A DNA stretch of 10,598 bases from Candidatus Poribacteria bacterium (GCA_009835515.1 VXXH01000728.1:1-10598), one strand, 5' to 3'. Numbered from the stretch's first letter, positions 1-7,645 are shown. Notes: generated by a model not told the origin, from the sequence alone. Numbers and translations: made by a program.

Positions 1-613
1 CACGTGAGGCCTCTGGAATTTTATTTAATTTATCGGAGACTTCGGCGTTCGCTGCCTCAACTGCGCTCACCTTGTTATTTAGTGCCTGTTTCAGTACATC
101 GTAGATACTGACGCCAGCGGTCGCTTCCAAGATTGTGCGTCTCTCTTCATTGTTAGCCTTCAAAAACGCGGCGAATTCGCCTTGTGCTAACATGACTGAC
201 CGTCTGAAGGCATCAAAATCAAGCCCTAAGATAGATTCTACCTCCTGAGCGACTTTGGTGGTGATTAACTCGTCGGAATCATCAAACAATTGCCCTTTAG
301 GAGAACCTTTGCGTTTAATAGACCAAGTTGCATGGTAACGGGTATTATTCGCCTCAAAATAGACTTCAGCAAAACCCTCCGTTTCGCCATGGCTAATCAG
401 ATGCCTCGGATGTTGATTTGTAGTTCCACTCAGACGTGGTGTTTTACCATAGAGCGCGACACAGATAGCGTCCAACAGCGTGGTTTTTCCAGAACCGGTT
501 GGACCGGTAATCGCCACCAATGAAGCACCATCCAACGGCGACTTCTCAAAATCAATCTCAACTTCTCCACGAAAACTATTTAGACCCTTAAGTTTCAATT
601 TACATATTTTCAT
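1..613 (-). CDS. sbcC: Exonuclease subunit SbcC, N-terminal part (cut by window edge)
   Basis: ATPase subunit of the SbcCD (Mre11/Rad50-type) complex, which opens hairpins and processes DNA double-strand ends in the cytoplasm. Reading from ATG at 613-611, the frame stays open to the window start and gives 204 residues; the rest (long coiled coil and C-terminal ATPase half) lies outside. Residues 1-36 form the typical strand pattern with FRG and a following Asp-Phe. The Walker A motif GPTGSGKTT is at 37-45, followed by LLDAICVALYG, the usual SMC/Rad50 continuation. The Q-loop is MLAQGEFAAFL with Gln144, and ERRTILEATAG follows, as in SbcC proteins. A coiled coil begins near residue 172. The start overlaps the sbcD stop as ATGA, so translation is probably coupled and no separate Shine-Dalgarno is needed. 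The family assignment is very secure. Confidence 0.96.
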   Translation of the reverse strand, partial: MKICKLKLKGLNSFRGEVEIDFEKSPLDGASLVAITGPTGSGKTTLLDAICVALYGKTPRLSGTTNQHPRHLISHGETEGFAEVYFEANNTRYHATWSIKRKGSPKGQLFDDSDELITTKVAQEVESILGLDFDAFRRSVMLAQGEFAAFLKANNEERRTILEATAGVSIYDVLKQALNNKVSAVEAANAEVSDKLNKIPEASR

Positions 614-1782
614 CCGGGTTCCTCAACTATCTGGACTAATTCGCTGAAAGTCTGCGTCAAGATTTCATCGGGTGGATTACCATCGTAGTTTGCTCTGTGA
701 AATTGCTCGAAGATTTCCTCGGGACGCTTCATATCCTCAACGGGAATTGTCGGTCCCTGCTTTGTCTCTGGCAGCTCGACTTCAACGCTCAGGACATCGC
801 CGCCACGGTCCCTGAATGCTTTCCGAATTTCATCACTGATACCGACCCTCGGTGCATCTAATTTCAGTTTGACTTGGATATACTTTCCACTCCACTCACC
901 TGTCATTGCTTGTGACAAAACAGCGACTTCATCACCCTCGACAGTGCGTAATTCTTTGAAAATAGGAATCTCAATTTCTTCATCTCGGATGAGCGTTGCA
1001 TCATCAGATAACTCCAATAGATACACCTTTTTGCGATACCCCGTTTCGTTGAACCGTAGTGGAACCGGCGAGCCTGAATACCGGATCGGATAATTGGCAC
1101 CATTGATCGCCTGCGGCCTATGAAGGTGTCCGAGGGCAACGTAACTCACATCCTCAGGAAAATCGCTTGCGTGGACAGCGGTCGCGCCGCCAATTTGTAC
1201 ATTTCGTTCAGAGTCGCTTATTTTTCCGCCTTGAACGAAAAGGTGCCCCATTAAAATCTTCGGGAGTCCCACAGGCATGGCAGCAACACAATCGGCATAC
1301 AATGCTTTGAACCTTTCACGATACCGTTCACTTTTTTCTATCTCCGTCTCATAAGAAACATGCGGCAGTTCTGTTTCATAAAGGTACGGAACAGCAGCAA
1401 CCATGACGCGTGGGTTGTCGGGTGGGAAGGGAAAAACGCATCCCGCGGGTTCTGCGACAAGTCCAACGACGTAAATTTTGCCCATTTTGAGAAATTCCCG
1501 TGGTGCCTCTAAGTGTCGCGCTGAGTCGTGATTACCAGCAGTAATCACTGTGTATGCATCGGTCTCGTTAAAGAGGCGGTAGAGGAACCGATAATAGAGG
1601 TTTGTCGAACCCGAGGAGGGGAGTGCTGTATCAAAAATATCGCCTGAAACGAGGAGGAGTTCAACTTGGTGTTCTTGGATCGTGTCGAGAAGCCAATCCA
1701 GAAACGCTTTGTGTTCATCAGTGCGTTGACGTTCGTGGAGCCGTTGACCGATGTGCCAATCGGCAGTGTGGAGTATTCTCAT
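610..1782 (-). CDS. sbcD: Exonuclease subunit SbcD (Mre11-type nuclease)
   Basis: Metallophosphoesterase nuclease subunit of SbcCD, which acts with the downstream SbcC ATPase on DNA ends and hairpins. The 390-residue protein is a normal length for the family. The metal-binding motifs appear in order: DWHIG at 8-12 (Asp8, His10), GDIFD at 47-51 (Asp48), GNHDS at 83-87 (Asn84, His85), a GH pair at 179-180 and GHLH at 218-221. The C-terminal third (about 270-390) matches the capping domain that follows the nuclease core in SbcD. The ATG at 1782 places MRILHTADWHIG at the N terminus, exactly as expected. No close Shine-Dalgarno precedes it; the nearest purine run, AAGGGA, ends 18 nt upstream. A promoter candidate lies 55-84 nt upstream. 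It is co-transcribed with sbcC through a 4-nt overlap. Every catalytic residue I looked for is present. Confidence 0.97.
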   Translation of the reverse strand: MRILHTADWHIGQRLHERQRTDEHKAFLDWLLDTIQEHQVELLLVSGDIFDTALPSSGSTNLYYRFLYRLFNETDAYTVITAGNHDSARHLEAPREFLKMGKIYVVGLVAEPAGCVFPFPPDNPRVMVAAVPYLYETELPHVSYETEIEKSERYRERFKALYADCVAAMPVGLPKILMGHLFVQGGKISDSERNVQIGGATAVHASDFPEDVSYVALGHLHRPQAINGANYPIRYSGSPVPLRFNETGYRKKVYLLELSDDATLIRDEEIEIPIFKELRTVEGDEVAVLSQAMTGEWSGKYIQVKLKLDAPRVGISDEIRKAFRDRGGDVLSVEVELPETKQGPTIPVEDMKRPEEIFEQFHRANYDGNPPDEILTQTFSELVQIVEEPG

Positions 1783-1836
1783 ATTTTCGTGCGGTTACCA
1801 TCCCTTGGAAATTGTTGAGCGGATCTAATACGTACT

Positions 1837-1866
1837 ATCATAGCAGATACGAAAATCTCTTTTCAA
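1837..1866 (-). promoter_or_regulatory. Sigma70-like promoter candidate for sbcDC
   Basis: On the minus strand, TTGAAA (1866-1861) and TATGAT (1842-1837) are separated by 18 nt, and a TG at 1845-1844 gives an extended -10 (TGCTATGAT). Each hexamer matches the sigma70 consensus at five of six positions. A start near 1830 would leave a leader of about 48 nt before the sbcD ATG. This is read by eye; no promoter scoring was done. Confidence 0.5.
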
Positions 1867-1970
1867 GCAAATTAATCGTTGCGAAAAATAAAGGAGCATG
1901 ATAGACTAAAATCTACTATAAAACCAATGATTGAACGCTTGAAACGCCGTGGACAATAAGGAGTTAGCCC

Positions 1971-3164
1971 ATGCGAGACAGCACACGAATCCTAAGTCCA
2001 GAGTTAGAAGAGATGCAAGTCTATGGGGAGACACGAGTCGGATGGGATGCGCACACACCGGTCAATGAAACCGTCGATGCGGACGGAAACCCGCCCCCCG
2101 GCAATAGAGGTTTTGGTGTATCGGATCCGGATTCTCCGAAACGTCGGGTCTACGATGATCCGGAAGTCGAGGCACTCCGTGAAAAACTACGCGAACACAA
2201 CGGTATCCGCGGACTTGAAATCTGCGATCCGCATGAAGTCAAGAGAGCCGCTCGTATCTTCCATCGGGACGGGTTCGTTGTGGTGCGCGATCTGCTCACG
2301 CCAGAGCAACTCGCTCGTTGGAGAGACGGCTGCGCTGAGGCTCTCCGAGACATCCTTTCTATACCAGGATCCGGTAGTAGAAAATATGTGGCTGAAACCG
2401 GACGGTTGCCACATCGGTATAGCTACGGTACCTCTTCCGCTTCGAGACAGATGCTGCACCATCCAGCTTGGGCAAGCATGGTTGACCTACCGACAACCAC
2501 ACCGATTGTCACAGAGATTTTCGGGTCTTCAGATTATCGCGTGTGGGGCTCCGGTGGCGATCTCTGCCTCCCCGGTGCTATAGAGTACCAACATCTGCAT
2601 CTTGACGGTAGAGATCCACAACACCTCTCCGAAGCACGGATCGCCCAAGCGGAACGTCTCGGCGTTCAACTCCATAGAGATGACAACGGTAATCTTGATG
2701 TCCCGTCCCAAAAACTGATTATGGAGATGACTCCGCCGATGGTTACCATCAACTTCATCATGTGCGACCTCACTTGGGAAAATGGTCCGATTCGTCAGAT
2801 TCCGGGGACACATACGCTGCAACAGAACCCACCACCTCCGGGTGACGAACCGGATTGGATGAAACATTCAACGCTCGTTGGTGCGACTGCCGGTTCCGGC
2901 GTATTCCGAGATAACCGGGCATGGCACGGCGCAACGCCAAATTTGTCAAAAGAAATTCGGGCACTCCCAAATGTTGAGTATATGGCACCGTGGCGTACAC
3001 AGCACGGTTTCAGCCGGATTATGCCTCACGAAATTTGGGAAACTTTGACACCGGACGCTCAGAAATTGTGCGACTGGATCAAGGCGGAACCGGGAGTCTG
3101 GCCTCCAGGTGCGGGTATTATGCACCCACTCGCAAGTCAGCGCGAAGCCGCAAAGAAATCATAG
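1971..3164 (+). CDS. Phytanoyl-CoA dioxygenase (PhyH) family Fe(II)/2-oxoglutarate oxygenase
   Basis: Predicted non-haem iron, 2-oxoglutarate-dependent oxygenase that would hydroxylate a small organic substrate in the cytoplasm; the substrate is unknown. The 397-residue protein has a polar, probably flexible N-terminal stretch (about 20-65), then the PhyH-type opening at 92-125 (ARIFHRDGFVVVRDLLTPEQ). The iron triad is His210 and Asp212 (HLD inside YQHLHLDG) with distal His319 (RAWHGATPN). Arg330 (KEIRALPN) is the likely 2-oxoglutarate carboxylate binder. The segment GPIRQIPGTHT at 272-282 is the strand preceding the distal His in this family. The gap between the HxD pair and the distal His is about 107 residues, longer than in many relatives, with an insertion near 213-245. 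The start has AAGGAG at 1958-1963, 7 nt upstream. The dehydrogenase gene follows after 13 nt, suggesting one operon and sequential chemistry. The family is secure; the substrate is open. Confidence 0.92.
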   Translation: MRDSTRILSPELEEMQVYGETRVGWDAHTPVNETVDADGNPPPGNRGFGVSDPDSPKRRVYDDPEVEALREKLREHNGIRGLEICDPHEVKRAARIFHRDGFVVVRDLLTPEQLARWRDGCAEALRDILSIPGSGSRKYVAETGRLPHRYSYGTSSASRQMLHHPAWASMVDLPTTTPIVTEIFGSSDYRVWGSGGDLCLPGAIEYQHLHLDGRDPQHLSEARIAQAERLGVQLHRDDNGNLDVPSQKLIMEMTPPMVTINFIMCDLTWENGPIRQIPGTHTLQQNPPPPGDEPDWMKHSTLVGATAGSGVFRDNRAWHGATPNLSKEIRALPNVEYMAPWRTQHGFSRIMPHEIWETLTPDAQKLCDWIKAEPGVWPPGAGIMHPLASQREAAKKS

Positions 3165-3177
3165 AAGGAGATAACAG

Positions 3178-4218
3178 ATGTTAAACTGGGGAGTTATGGG
3201 AGCAGGCGGTATCGCATACGTCTTCTGCAACGGAATACGTTTTACAGATACAGGACAAATCCTTGCAGTTGCCAGTCGCACCCAAGAACGTAACGACAGA
3301 CTCGCCAACGATTTCGGCATCCCTCGCCAATACAACGATTACGCCGATCTGTTGACAGATGACGATATTGACGCTGTCTATATCGCGACGATTCACCCGC
3401 TGCATGCGGAGTGGGCGATAAAATGTGCCGAAGCGGGAAAACACCTACTGGTTGAAAAACCGATCAGCATGAATCACGCAGAAACCGCTGCGATGGTAGA
3501 CGCTGCACGCGAAAACGATGTCTTCCTGATGGAGGCTTTTATGTATCGGTGCCACCCACAGATCGCCAAAATGGTTGAACTGATACAAGATGGCACAATT
3601 GGTAATGTCCAAGCCATTCGTGCGACTTTCGGTTACCGTTCGGGTTTCAATCCGCAGAGCCGCCTCTACAACCGTGAAATGGGAGGTGGTGGTATCCTCG
3701 ACATCGGTTGCTATACCGCCTCAATGGCACGGAAAGTTGCAGGCGCAGCGGCGAATGAACTGTTTCTGAATCCAATCTCCGTCAAAGGGAACGGTAAAAT
3801 TGGTCCGACAGGTGTGGATCACATTGCAGCAGCGACCCTGAAATTTGAAAACGACATTATCGCGGAGATCATTTGTGCCGTTGAATGTAATTATGGGAGT
3901 AATGTCATTATTTATGGCACGGAAGGTACGCTAACGATTCCGAATCCGTGGCTGCCATCATCGCCGTGCCGCGGTGCAAGGACACCGTTGCCACAGGATA
4001 CGACCTTTCCGGCAACGCAGCTGATTGTTCAATCATCCGGAAGTCGAGAAACCACCGATGTGACGGTTACGGCTGATAGAGATCTGTTTACTTATGAAGC
4101 AGATACAGTCGCAACACATATCGCTGATAGACAGGCACCGGCAATGTCTTGGGAGGATACACTCGGCAATATGCAGCTGCTGGACGCTTGGCGCGCGGAG
4201 GTAGGTGTTGTGAAGTAA
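3178..4218 (+). CDS. Gfo/Idh/MocA family NAD(P)-dependent oxidoreductase
   Basis: Predicted cytoplasmic dehydrogenase acting on a sugar, cyclitol or related hydroxy compound with NAD(P). The 346-residue length is normal for the family. An N-terminal Rossmann fold (about 1-120) begins with WGVMGAGGIA (dinucleotide-binding glycines at 8, 10 and 11). The family hallmark VEKPIS contains the likely catalytic Lys94. The C-terminal alpha/beta domain contains GGGGILDIGCY at 169-179, the counterpart of the family's GG-L-D-G-H/Y segment (Asp175, Tyr179). The combination EKP...FLMEAFMYRCHP resembles the dihydrodiol/xylose dehydrogenase branch, but I would not assign a substrate. The start is fixed by GAAGGAG at 3164-3170, 7 nt before the ATG; this Shine-Dalgarno abuts the preceding stop codon. 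Pairing with the upstream oxygenase suggests that the dehydrogenase may oxidise a hydroxylated product (inference). Confidence 0.94.
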   Translation: MLNWGVMGAGGIAYVFCNGIRFTDTGQILAVASRTQERNDRLANDFGIPRQYNDYADLLTDDDIDAVYIATIHPLHAEWAIKCAEAGKHLLVEKPISMNHAETAAMVDAARENDVFLMEAFMYRCHPQIAKMVELIQDGTIGNVQAIRATFGYRSGFNPQSRLYNREMGGGGILDIGCYTASMARKVAGAAANELFLNPISVKGNGKIGPTGVDHIAAATLKFENDIIAEIICAVECNYGSNVIIYGTEGTLTIPNPWLPSSPCRGARTPLPQDTTFPATQLIVQSSGSRETTDVTVTADRDLFTYEADTVATHIADRQAPAMSWEDTLGNMQLLDAWRAEVGVVK

Positions 4219-4252
4219 GGGACCATAGCTGTCAATTGACTATATAGGATGC

Positions 4253-4269
4253 CTACCCATTTTCGGTAG
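4253..4269 (+). other. Small hairpin downstream of the Gfo/Idh gene, possible weak terminator
   Basis: CTACC (4253-4257) and GGTAG (4265-4269) form a 5-bp stem with a 7-nt loop, 35 nt after the Gfo/Idh stop codon. Only a short TTTT run follows, 7 nt after the stem, so this is a poor intrinsic terminator. A perfect 10-bp palindrome GTCAATTGAC lies at 4231-4240, just upstream. Confidence 0.2.
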
Positions 4270-4294
4270 ATGCAGTTTTGAACCGCGCCTACCA

Positions 4295-4318
4295 CAACTG
4301 ATAAGTGACTGCTGATTG
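4295..4318 (+). repeat. CTGAT-rich intergenic repeat, copy 1
   Basis: A short run of CTGAT/GTGACT units (CAACTGATAAGTGACTGCTG, then ATTG) in the 185-nt gap before aroQ. The 10-mer CAACTGATAA recurs exactly in the intergenic region before 9569. These look like degenerate short intergenic repeats; no function is visible. Confidence 0.4.
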
Positions 4319-4332
4319 TGTCACAAAAAATC

Positions 4333-4361
4333 TTGCATGTTTTTCAAATTGATTATATACT
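4333..4361 (+). promoter_or_regulatory. Promoter candidate upstream of aroQ
   Basis: TTGCAT (4333-4338) is followed after 17 nt by TATACT (4356-4361, five of six matches to the -10 consensus) within an AT-rich stretch. A start near 4368 would give a leader of about 36 nt before the aroQ ATG. The -35 match is only three of six, so the call rests on the -10, the spacing and the position at the head of a gene run. Confidence 0.4.
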
Positions 4362-4403
4362 GCTGATGGTAGAGGTAACATTTCACGAAAAAGGAATACA
4401 TGC

Positions 4404-4862
4404 ATGAACATTCTCGTCCTACACGGACCGAACTTACATCTCTTGGGAAAACGTCAACCGGAGATCTATGGACACGAAACCCTGTCAGACATCAATACGA
4501 TGCTCGACCAGCACGCCGCAGCCTCGTCGCACCTGATCGTTCTCAAAATGTTTCAATCTAATCATGAAGGCGAACTCGTCTCGATTATCGGGGACCATAT
4601 CGACTGGGCAGACGGTATCTTGATTAATCCGGCAGCCTATACACACACGAGTGTCGCCATCCGAGACGCGCTCTCTACTGTCGCAGTACCTGTCATCGAG
4701 ATCCATCTCTCTAACATTTACGCTCGCGAGGAATTTCGGCATCATTCGTATGTATCAGCAATCGCTGCCGGTGTCATTGGTGGTTTCGGAACCCATAGTT
4801 ATAAACTGGCTCTCGAAGCAATGATTAACATTTTGCAGATAAAAATGGAACCATCAGTATAG
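4404..4862 (+). CDS. aroQ: Type II 3-dehydroquinate dehydratase
   Basis: Converts 3-dehydroquinate to 3-dehydroshikimate in the shikimate pathway; type II enzymes are small cytoplasmic dodecamers. The 152 residues match the usual 145-155. Motifs run in order: [17 protein letters not shown] (7-23), with flexible-loop Arg17 and catalytic Tyr22; [12 protein letters not shown] (51-62); [16 protein letters not shown] (75-90), with Asn75 and the substrate-binding His81; [17 protein letters not shown] (99-115), with His101 and Arg112; then [12 protein letters not shown]. Every active-site residue known to me is present. AAGGA at 4391-4395 sits 8 nt before the ATG; another ATG at 4400 is out of frame. 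A promoter candidate lies just upstream. No other shikimate gene is in the window, so it may be simple housekeeping. A role in a dedicated aminoshikimate branch is only a possibility. Confidence 0.97.
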   Translation: MNILVLHGPNLHLLGKRQPEIYGHETLSDINTMLDQHAAASSHLIVLKMFQSNHEGELVSIIGDHIDWADGILINPAAYTHTSVAIRDALSTVAVPVIEIHLSNIYAREEFRHHSYVSAIAAGVIGGFGTHSYKLALEAMINILQIKMEPSV

Positions 4863-4943
4863 GCACTATAAGCAAACACACGTCACAGCGAATCCATAAG
4901 GAATCATATATCACACAGAATTTAGAACACAAGGAATCCGTCT

Positions 4944-6089
4944 ATGGCAAAGAATCCGTTTATACCGTTTAGTCGTCCTTGGATTGATGATACCGAAATC
5001 GAAGCCGTTAGCCAAGTGCTCGCCTCGAAATGGATCAGCACGGGAAACAGAGTCCGCGAATTTGAACGCGCTTTCGCCGAATATCTCGGTGTCAAGCACG
5101 CCATCGCTGTTAGTTCTTGTACCGCGGCGTTGCATCTGAGTCTTGTAGTCGCTGGTGTTGGCAGCGGCGACGAAGTTATCACGACGCCTTACACCTTCAC
5201 CGCAACTGCTGAAGCGATTCGATATGTCGGTGCCAAGCCTGTGTTTGTAGACATCTATCCGGACACATTGAACATTGACACAAGCAAAATTGAGGAAGCG
5301 ATAACACCTCGCACGAAGGCGATACTGCCTGTACATATCGCTGGTATCCCGTGCGACATGAATGCGTTGGAGGACATAAGTCAACGCCATAATCTTACGC
5401 TTATTGATGACGCTGCGCACGCCATTCCAGTTGAATACAAAGGACAACAGATCGGTGCTATCGGTGACCTGTCCGCTTTTAGTTTCTATGCGAATAAAAA
5501 CCTCACCACAGGCGAAGGCGGTATGATTACCACCAACAACGACGCATTCGCCAAACCGCTCCGCACGATGCGGCTCCACGGGATCGATAAAGATGCTTGG
5601 GCGCGACAATCCGAGCGCAACGTTTGGCACTACGACATCGCCACTGAAGGTTATAAATACAACATGACCGATATCCAAGCGGCGATGGGGTTGTGTCAAC
5701 TCATGAAACTCAACAAACAACATGAACGCCGTCGAAATTTCGCACAGATATATCAAACGGAACTGGCAAAATTTCCGGAGATAAGCACCCCTGTAGCACC
5801 GGATAATCCGCGCGAGCATGCGTGGCATCTCTATATCATCCAACTCCACACCGGCAACCGAGATGAATTTGTGGAAGCCTTAAGCGATGCGAACATCGAA
5901 TGCAGTGTCCATTACATTCCGTTACACCTTTTCGATTTTTATCAGGAACGGTACGGCTACCGTGTTGGCGATTTCCCGTGCGCTGAGGCGGCATTTGAAC
6001 GCGTTGTGAGTCTCCCACTCCATCCGGGGTTAACCGAGAAGGACATCCACATTGTGATTGACGCAATCGGGAAAACCTTGGCATCATAG
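4944..6089 (+). CDS. DegT/DnrJ/EryC1/StrS family PLP-dependent aminotransferase
   Basis: Predicted aminotransferase that converts a keto-sugar nucleotide (or a similar cyclic ketone) to the amine, probably using glutamate. The 381-residue protein has the usual full length. The opening IPFSRPWIDDTEIEAVSQVL with GNRVREFE is typical. The PLP-phosphate-binding region is SSCTAALH (57-64). IDDAAHA at 154-160 supplies Asp156, which contacts the pyridine nitrogen. Lys185 in YANKNLTTGEGG is the Schiff-base lysine. The C terminus (HAWHLYIIQL, SVHYIPLH, FPCAEAAFERVVSLPLHPGLT) resembles ArnB/PglE-type sugar-nucleotide enzymes more than AHBA synthase. AAGGA at 4931-4935 lies 8 nt before the ATG, and an identical AAGGAATC octamer occurs 33 nt earlier. 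It follows aroQ after 81 nt and precedes the YkgJ gene by 49 nt, so co-transcription is plausible. No sugar-nucleotide dehydratase gene is in the window to name the substrate. Confidence 0.93.
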   Translation: MAKNPFIPFSRPWIDDTEIEAVSQVLASKWISTGNRVREFERAFAEYLGVKHAIAVSSCTAALHLSLVVAGVGSGDEVITTPYTFTATAEAIRYVGAKPVFVDIYPDTLNIDTSKIEEAITPRTKAILPVHIAGIPCDMNALEDISQRHNLTLIDDAAHAIPVEYKGQQIGAIGDLSAFSFYANKNLTTGEGGMITTNNDAFAKPLRTMRLHGIDKDAWARQSERNVWHYDIATEGYKYNMTDIQAAMGLCQLMKLNKQHERRRNFAQIYQTELAKFPEISTPVAPDNPREHAWHLYIIQLHTGNRDEFVEALSDANIECSVHYIPLHLFDFYQERYGYRVGDFPCAEAAFERVVSLPLHPGLTEKDIHIVIDAIGKTLAS

Positions 6090-6138
6090 TCGGGCAGCGG
6101 AATCTTCTATTCTGAGGTTCAACACGCGCATTGGATAC

Positions 6139-6711
6139 ATGATGGAGACACCTACCCCTACGGCCCCCAAACTCTACCAAATTATCCCCTCCGAGGTCTG
6201 CTTCTCGTGTGATGTCTGTTGCAGGTTCTTAGAGACGGATAGTCCGCTTGCACCTATCTTCACCGAAATGGAGCAAGAGAACGCCGTAGCACATGGTGCC
6301 GACCCAACACTGTTTCGTCCGCAGGCAGACGGTGCAAGCGCGCAAATCCAACTCAAACGTCACAACGATTTCTATATCTGCCCTTTCTTTGAACCAGAGA
6401 CAAACCATTGCACGATCTACTTAATCCGTCCGCTTGATTGCCAACTCTATCCGTTCGCGCTCATGTTCAGCGAAGATGGAAGTGAGGTAGTACTCGGCGT
6501 GGATACGCTCTGCCCGTTCGGTGAGGAACACCTCGAAACGGAAACATTCCAGCAACAGATCCGCAATGTCATTGATTACGTTGAATCCGAAGAGGTTACC
6601 GCACAAATTACAGCGAACTGGAGCCTCATCGGTGGCTATCAAGAGACTGTGACGATCGTGCATAAACTCGGTAGAAGCGATCTCCTTGTCGCGATGTTTG
6701 AGAAAAACTAA
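6139..6711 (+). CDS. YkgJ family cysteine-cluster protein (putative metal or Fe-S binding)
   Basis: A small soluble protein of unknown physiological role in the YkgJ/UPF0153 family, whose members are annotated as putative zinc- or iron-chelating. From ATG 6139 it has 190 residues. The hallmark CFSCDVCC gives Cys21, Cys24, Cys27 and Cys28. A second group follows: CPFF (Cys81), HCTIYLIRPLDCQLYPF (Cys91, Cys101) and CPF (Cys125), making eight cysteines. The RP-x2-C-x2-YPF pattern is diagnostic. The frame is open upstream to 6058, inside the end of the DegT gene, but the extra 27 residues are unlike the family, so the ATG pair at 6139/6142 is preferred. No strong Shine-Dalgarno precedes it. The next gene begins 3 nt after the stop, arguing for coupled expression with the DUF2156 protein. 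The true metal and function are unknown. Confidence 0.85.
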   Translation: MMETPTPTAPKLYQIIPSEVCFSCDVCCRFLETDSPLAPIFTEMEQENAVAHGADPTLFRPQADGASAQIQLKRHNDFYICPFFEPETNHCTIYLIRPLDCQLYPFALMFSEDGSEVVLGVDTLCPFGEEHLETETFQQQIRNVIDYVESEEVTAQITANWSLIGGYQETVTIVHKLGRSDLLVAMFEKN

Positions 6712-6714
6712 CAG

Positions 6715-7632
6715 ATGCAACTTCAACCACTTACACTTAACGACAAACCGATTTTTGACGCACACGCGCATCGGAGCTGTACGCGCCTGTCTCACTATGC
6801 CTTCTCGCCGCTCTATGTCTGGCGAGAACATTTTCAGTTTTATTGGACACTGCTGGCGGATCACTTATGCATTTTCGCAAAGCAGGGTGATGACTACTTC
6901 ATGCCGATCTTGCCGATGCCGTGTGAGATCGGAAACCCTACCTACCTAAATGTTATTTGCCAAGCATACCACTTCATGTTAAAATTCAATCGGAACCGGC
7001 ACATCGCTCGCATCGAAAATGTGCCACAAAAGATGATTGTTTTCTTTGAAAAGAATGGGTTTCGTGCTACCTTGAAAGAGACGGAATATCTCTACGAAAC
7101 GGATACACTTGCAGGGCTGCGAGGGGATCGCTATAAGCAACAACGCCATGCATACAACGGCTTCGTAGCGAAATATCCGTCAGCAAAGTTGCGTCCGTAT
7201 ACCGCAGCGGATCAGGATGCGTGTCTCGTGCTTTACAATAGATGGCGCGAGATGCGGTCGGCAAAGTCCGACGATCTGATCTATAATGCGATGCTCGACG
7301 ATTCACAGTCGGCGCACCGAATTGGGATTTCACACGCGGATGCGCTCGGACTTCTTGGTAGGGTTGTCCGTATTGATGGGGAAATTAGAAGCTATACCTT
7401 CGGCTATCCACTAAACGCGGAGACGTTCTGCGTGCTATTTGAGATTACCGACCTCGGCACAAAGGGATTGGCACAGTTTATTTACCGCGAATTCTGTAAA
7501 GAATTGATCGGTACTTACAGATGGATTAACGCCATGGACGATTCAGGGTTAGAAAATCTAAAACGCGTTAAACGTTCCTATCATCCTTGTCAACTGCTTC
7601 CGTCATACAATATCCACCTTACCGAACCGTAA
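6715..7632 (+). CDS. DUF2156 (MprF C-terminal-like, tandem GNAT-fold) protein
   Basis: Resembles the soluble C-terminal domain of phosphatidylglycerol lysyltransferases (DUF2156), which has two acetyltransferase-like lobes and moves an aminoacyl group from tRNA in MprF. Stand-alone versions such as this have no established function. The 305 residues carry no membrane segment. The first lobe spans about 1-150 and ends in EYLYETDTLAGLRGDRYKQQ (124-143), then RHAYNGF at 144-150, close to the family's YLY...L-L-G-K-Y-x-K-R-N-x-N-F signature. The second lobe (about 155-300) has FEITDLGTKGLAQFIYREF (242-260) and RWINAMDDSGLENLKRVKRS (269-288) followed by YHP, the counterpart of the IN-x-EDLG-x-LR-x-K-x-SY-P block. 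The start lies 3 nt after the YkgJ stop without a good Shine-Dalgarno, implying translational coupling; the thiamine-kinase-like gene follows 13 nt downstream. The lack of a flippase-like membrane half argues against it being a full lipid aminoacyltransferase. Confidence 0.85.
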   Translation: MQLQPLTLNDKPIFDAHAHRSCTRLSHYAFSPLYVWREHFQFYWTLLADHLCIFAKQGDDYFMPILPMPCEIGNPTYLNVICQAYHFMLKFNRNRHIARIENVPQKMIVFFEKNGFRATLKETEYLYETDTLAGLRGDRYKQQRHAYNGFVAKYPSAKLRPYTAADQDACLVLYNRWREMRSAKSDDLIYNAMLDDSQSAHRIGISHADALGLLGRVVRIDGEIRSYTFGYPLNAETFCVLFEITDLGTKGLAQFIYREFCKELIGTYRWINAMDDSGLENLKRVKRSYHPCQLLPSYNIHLTEP

Positions 7633-7645
7633 GGAAATTAAAAAA

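Noticed and set aside
1602..1901. A 99-codon plus-strand frame spanning the sbcD start and its upstream region.
   Set aside because: Most of it is antisense to the conserved sbcD N terminus, and the product has no recognisable features.
4898..4938. Two identical AAGGAATC octamers before the DegT start, suggesting a hidden leader peptide behind the first.
   Set aside because: No ATG, GTG or TTG follows the first copy at a suitable distance with an open frame; only the second copy (8 nt before ATG 4944) serves as a ribosome binding site.
4911..5849. A 312-codon open frame on the minus strand opposite the DegT gene.
   Set aside because: The plus strand carries an unmistakable full-length DegT aminotransferase. 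The antisense product is rich in Arg, Cys and Phe, has no recognisable motif and no Shine-Dalgarno, as expected of a codon-bias shadow.
6058..6138. N-terminal extension of the YkgJ protein by 27 residues, overlapping the DegT gene end.
   Set aside because: The extension lacks resemblance to the family and no Shine-Dalgarno precedes 6058. The ATG pair at 6139/6142 gives a typical N terminus close before the first cysteine group.
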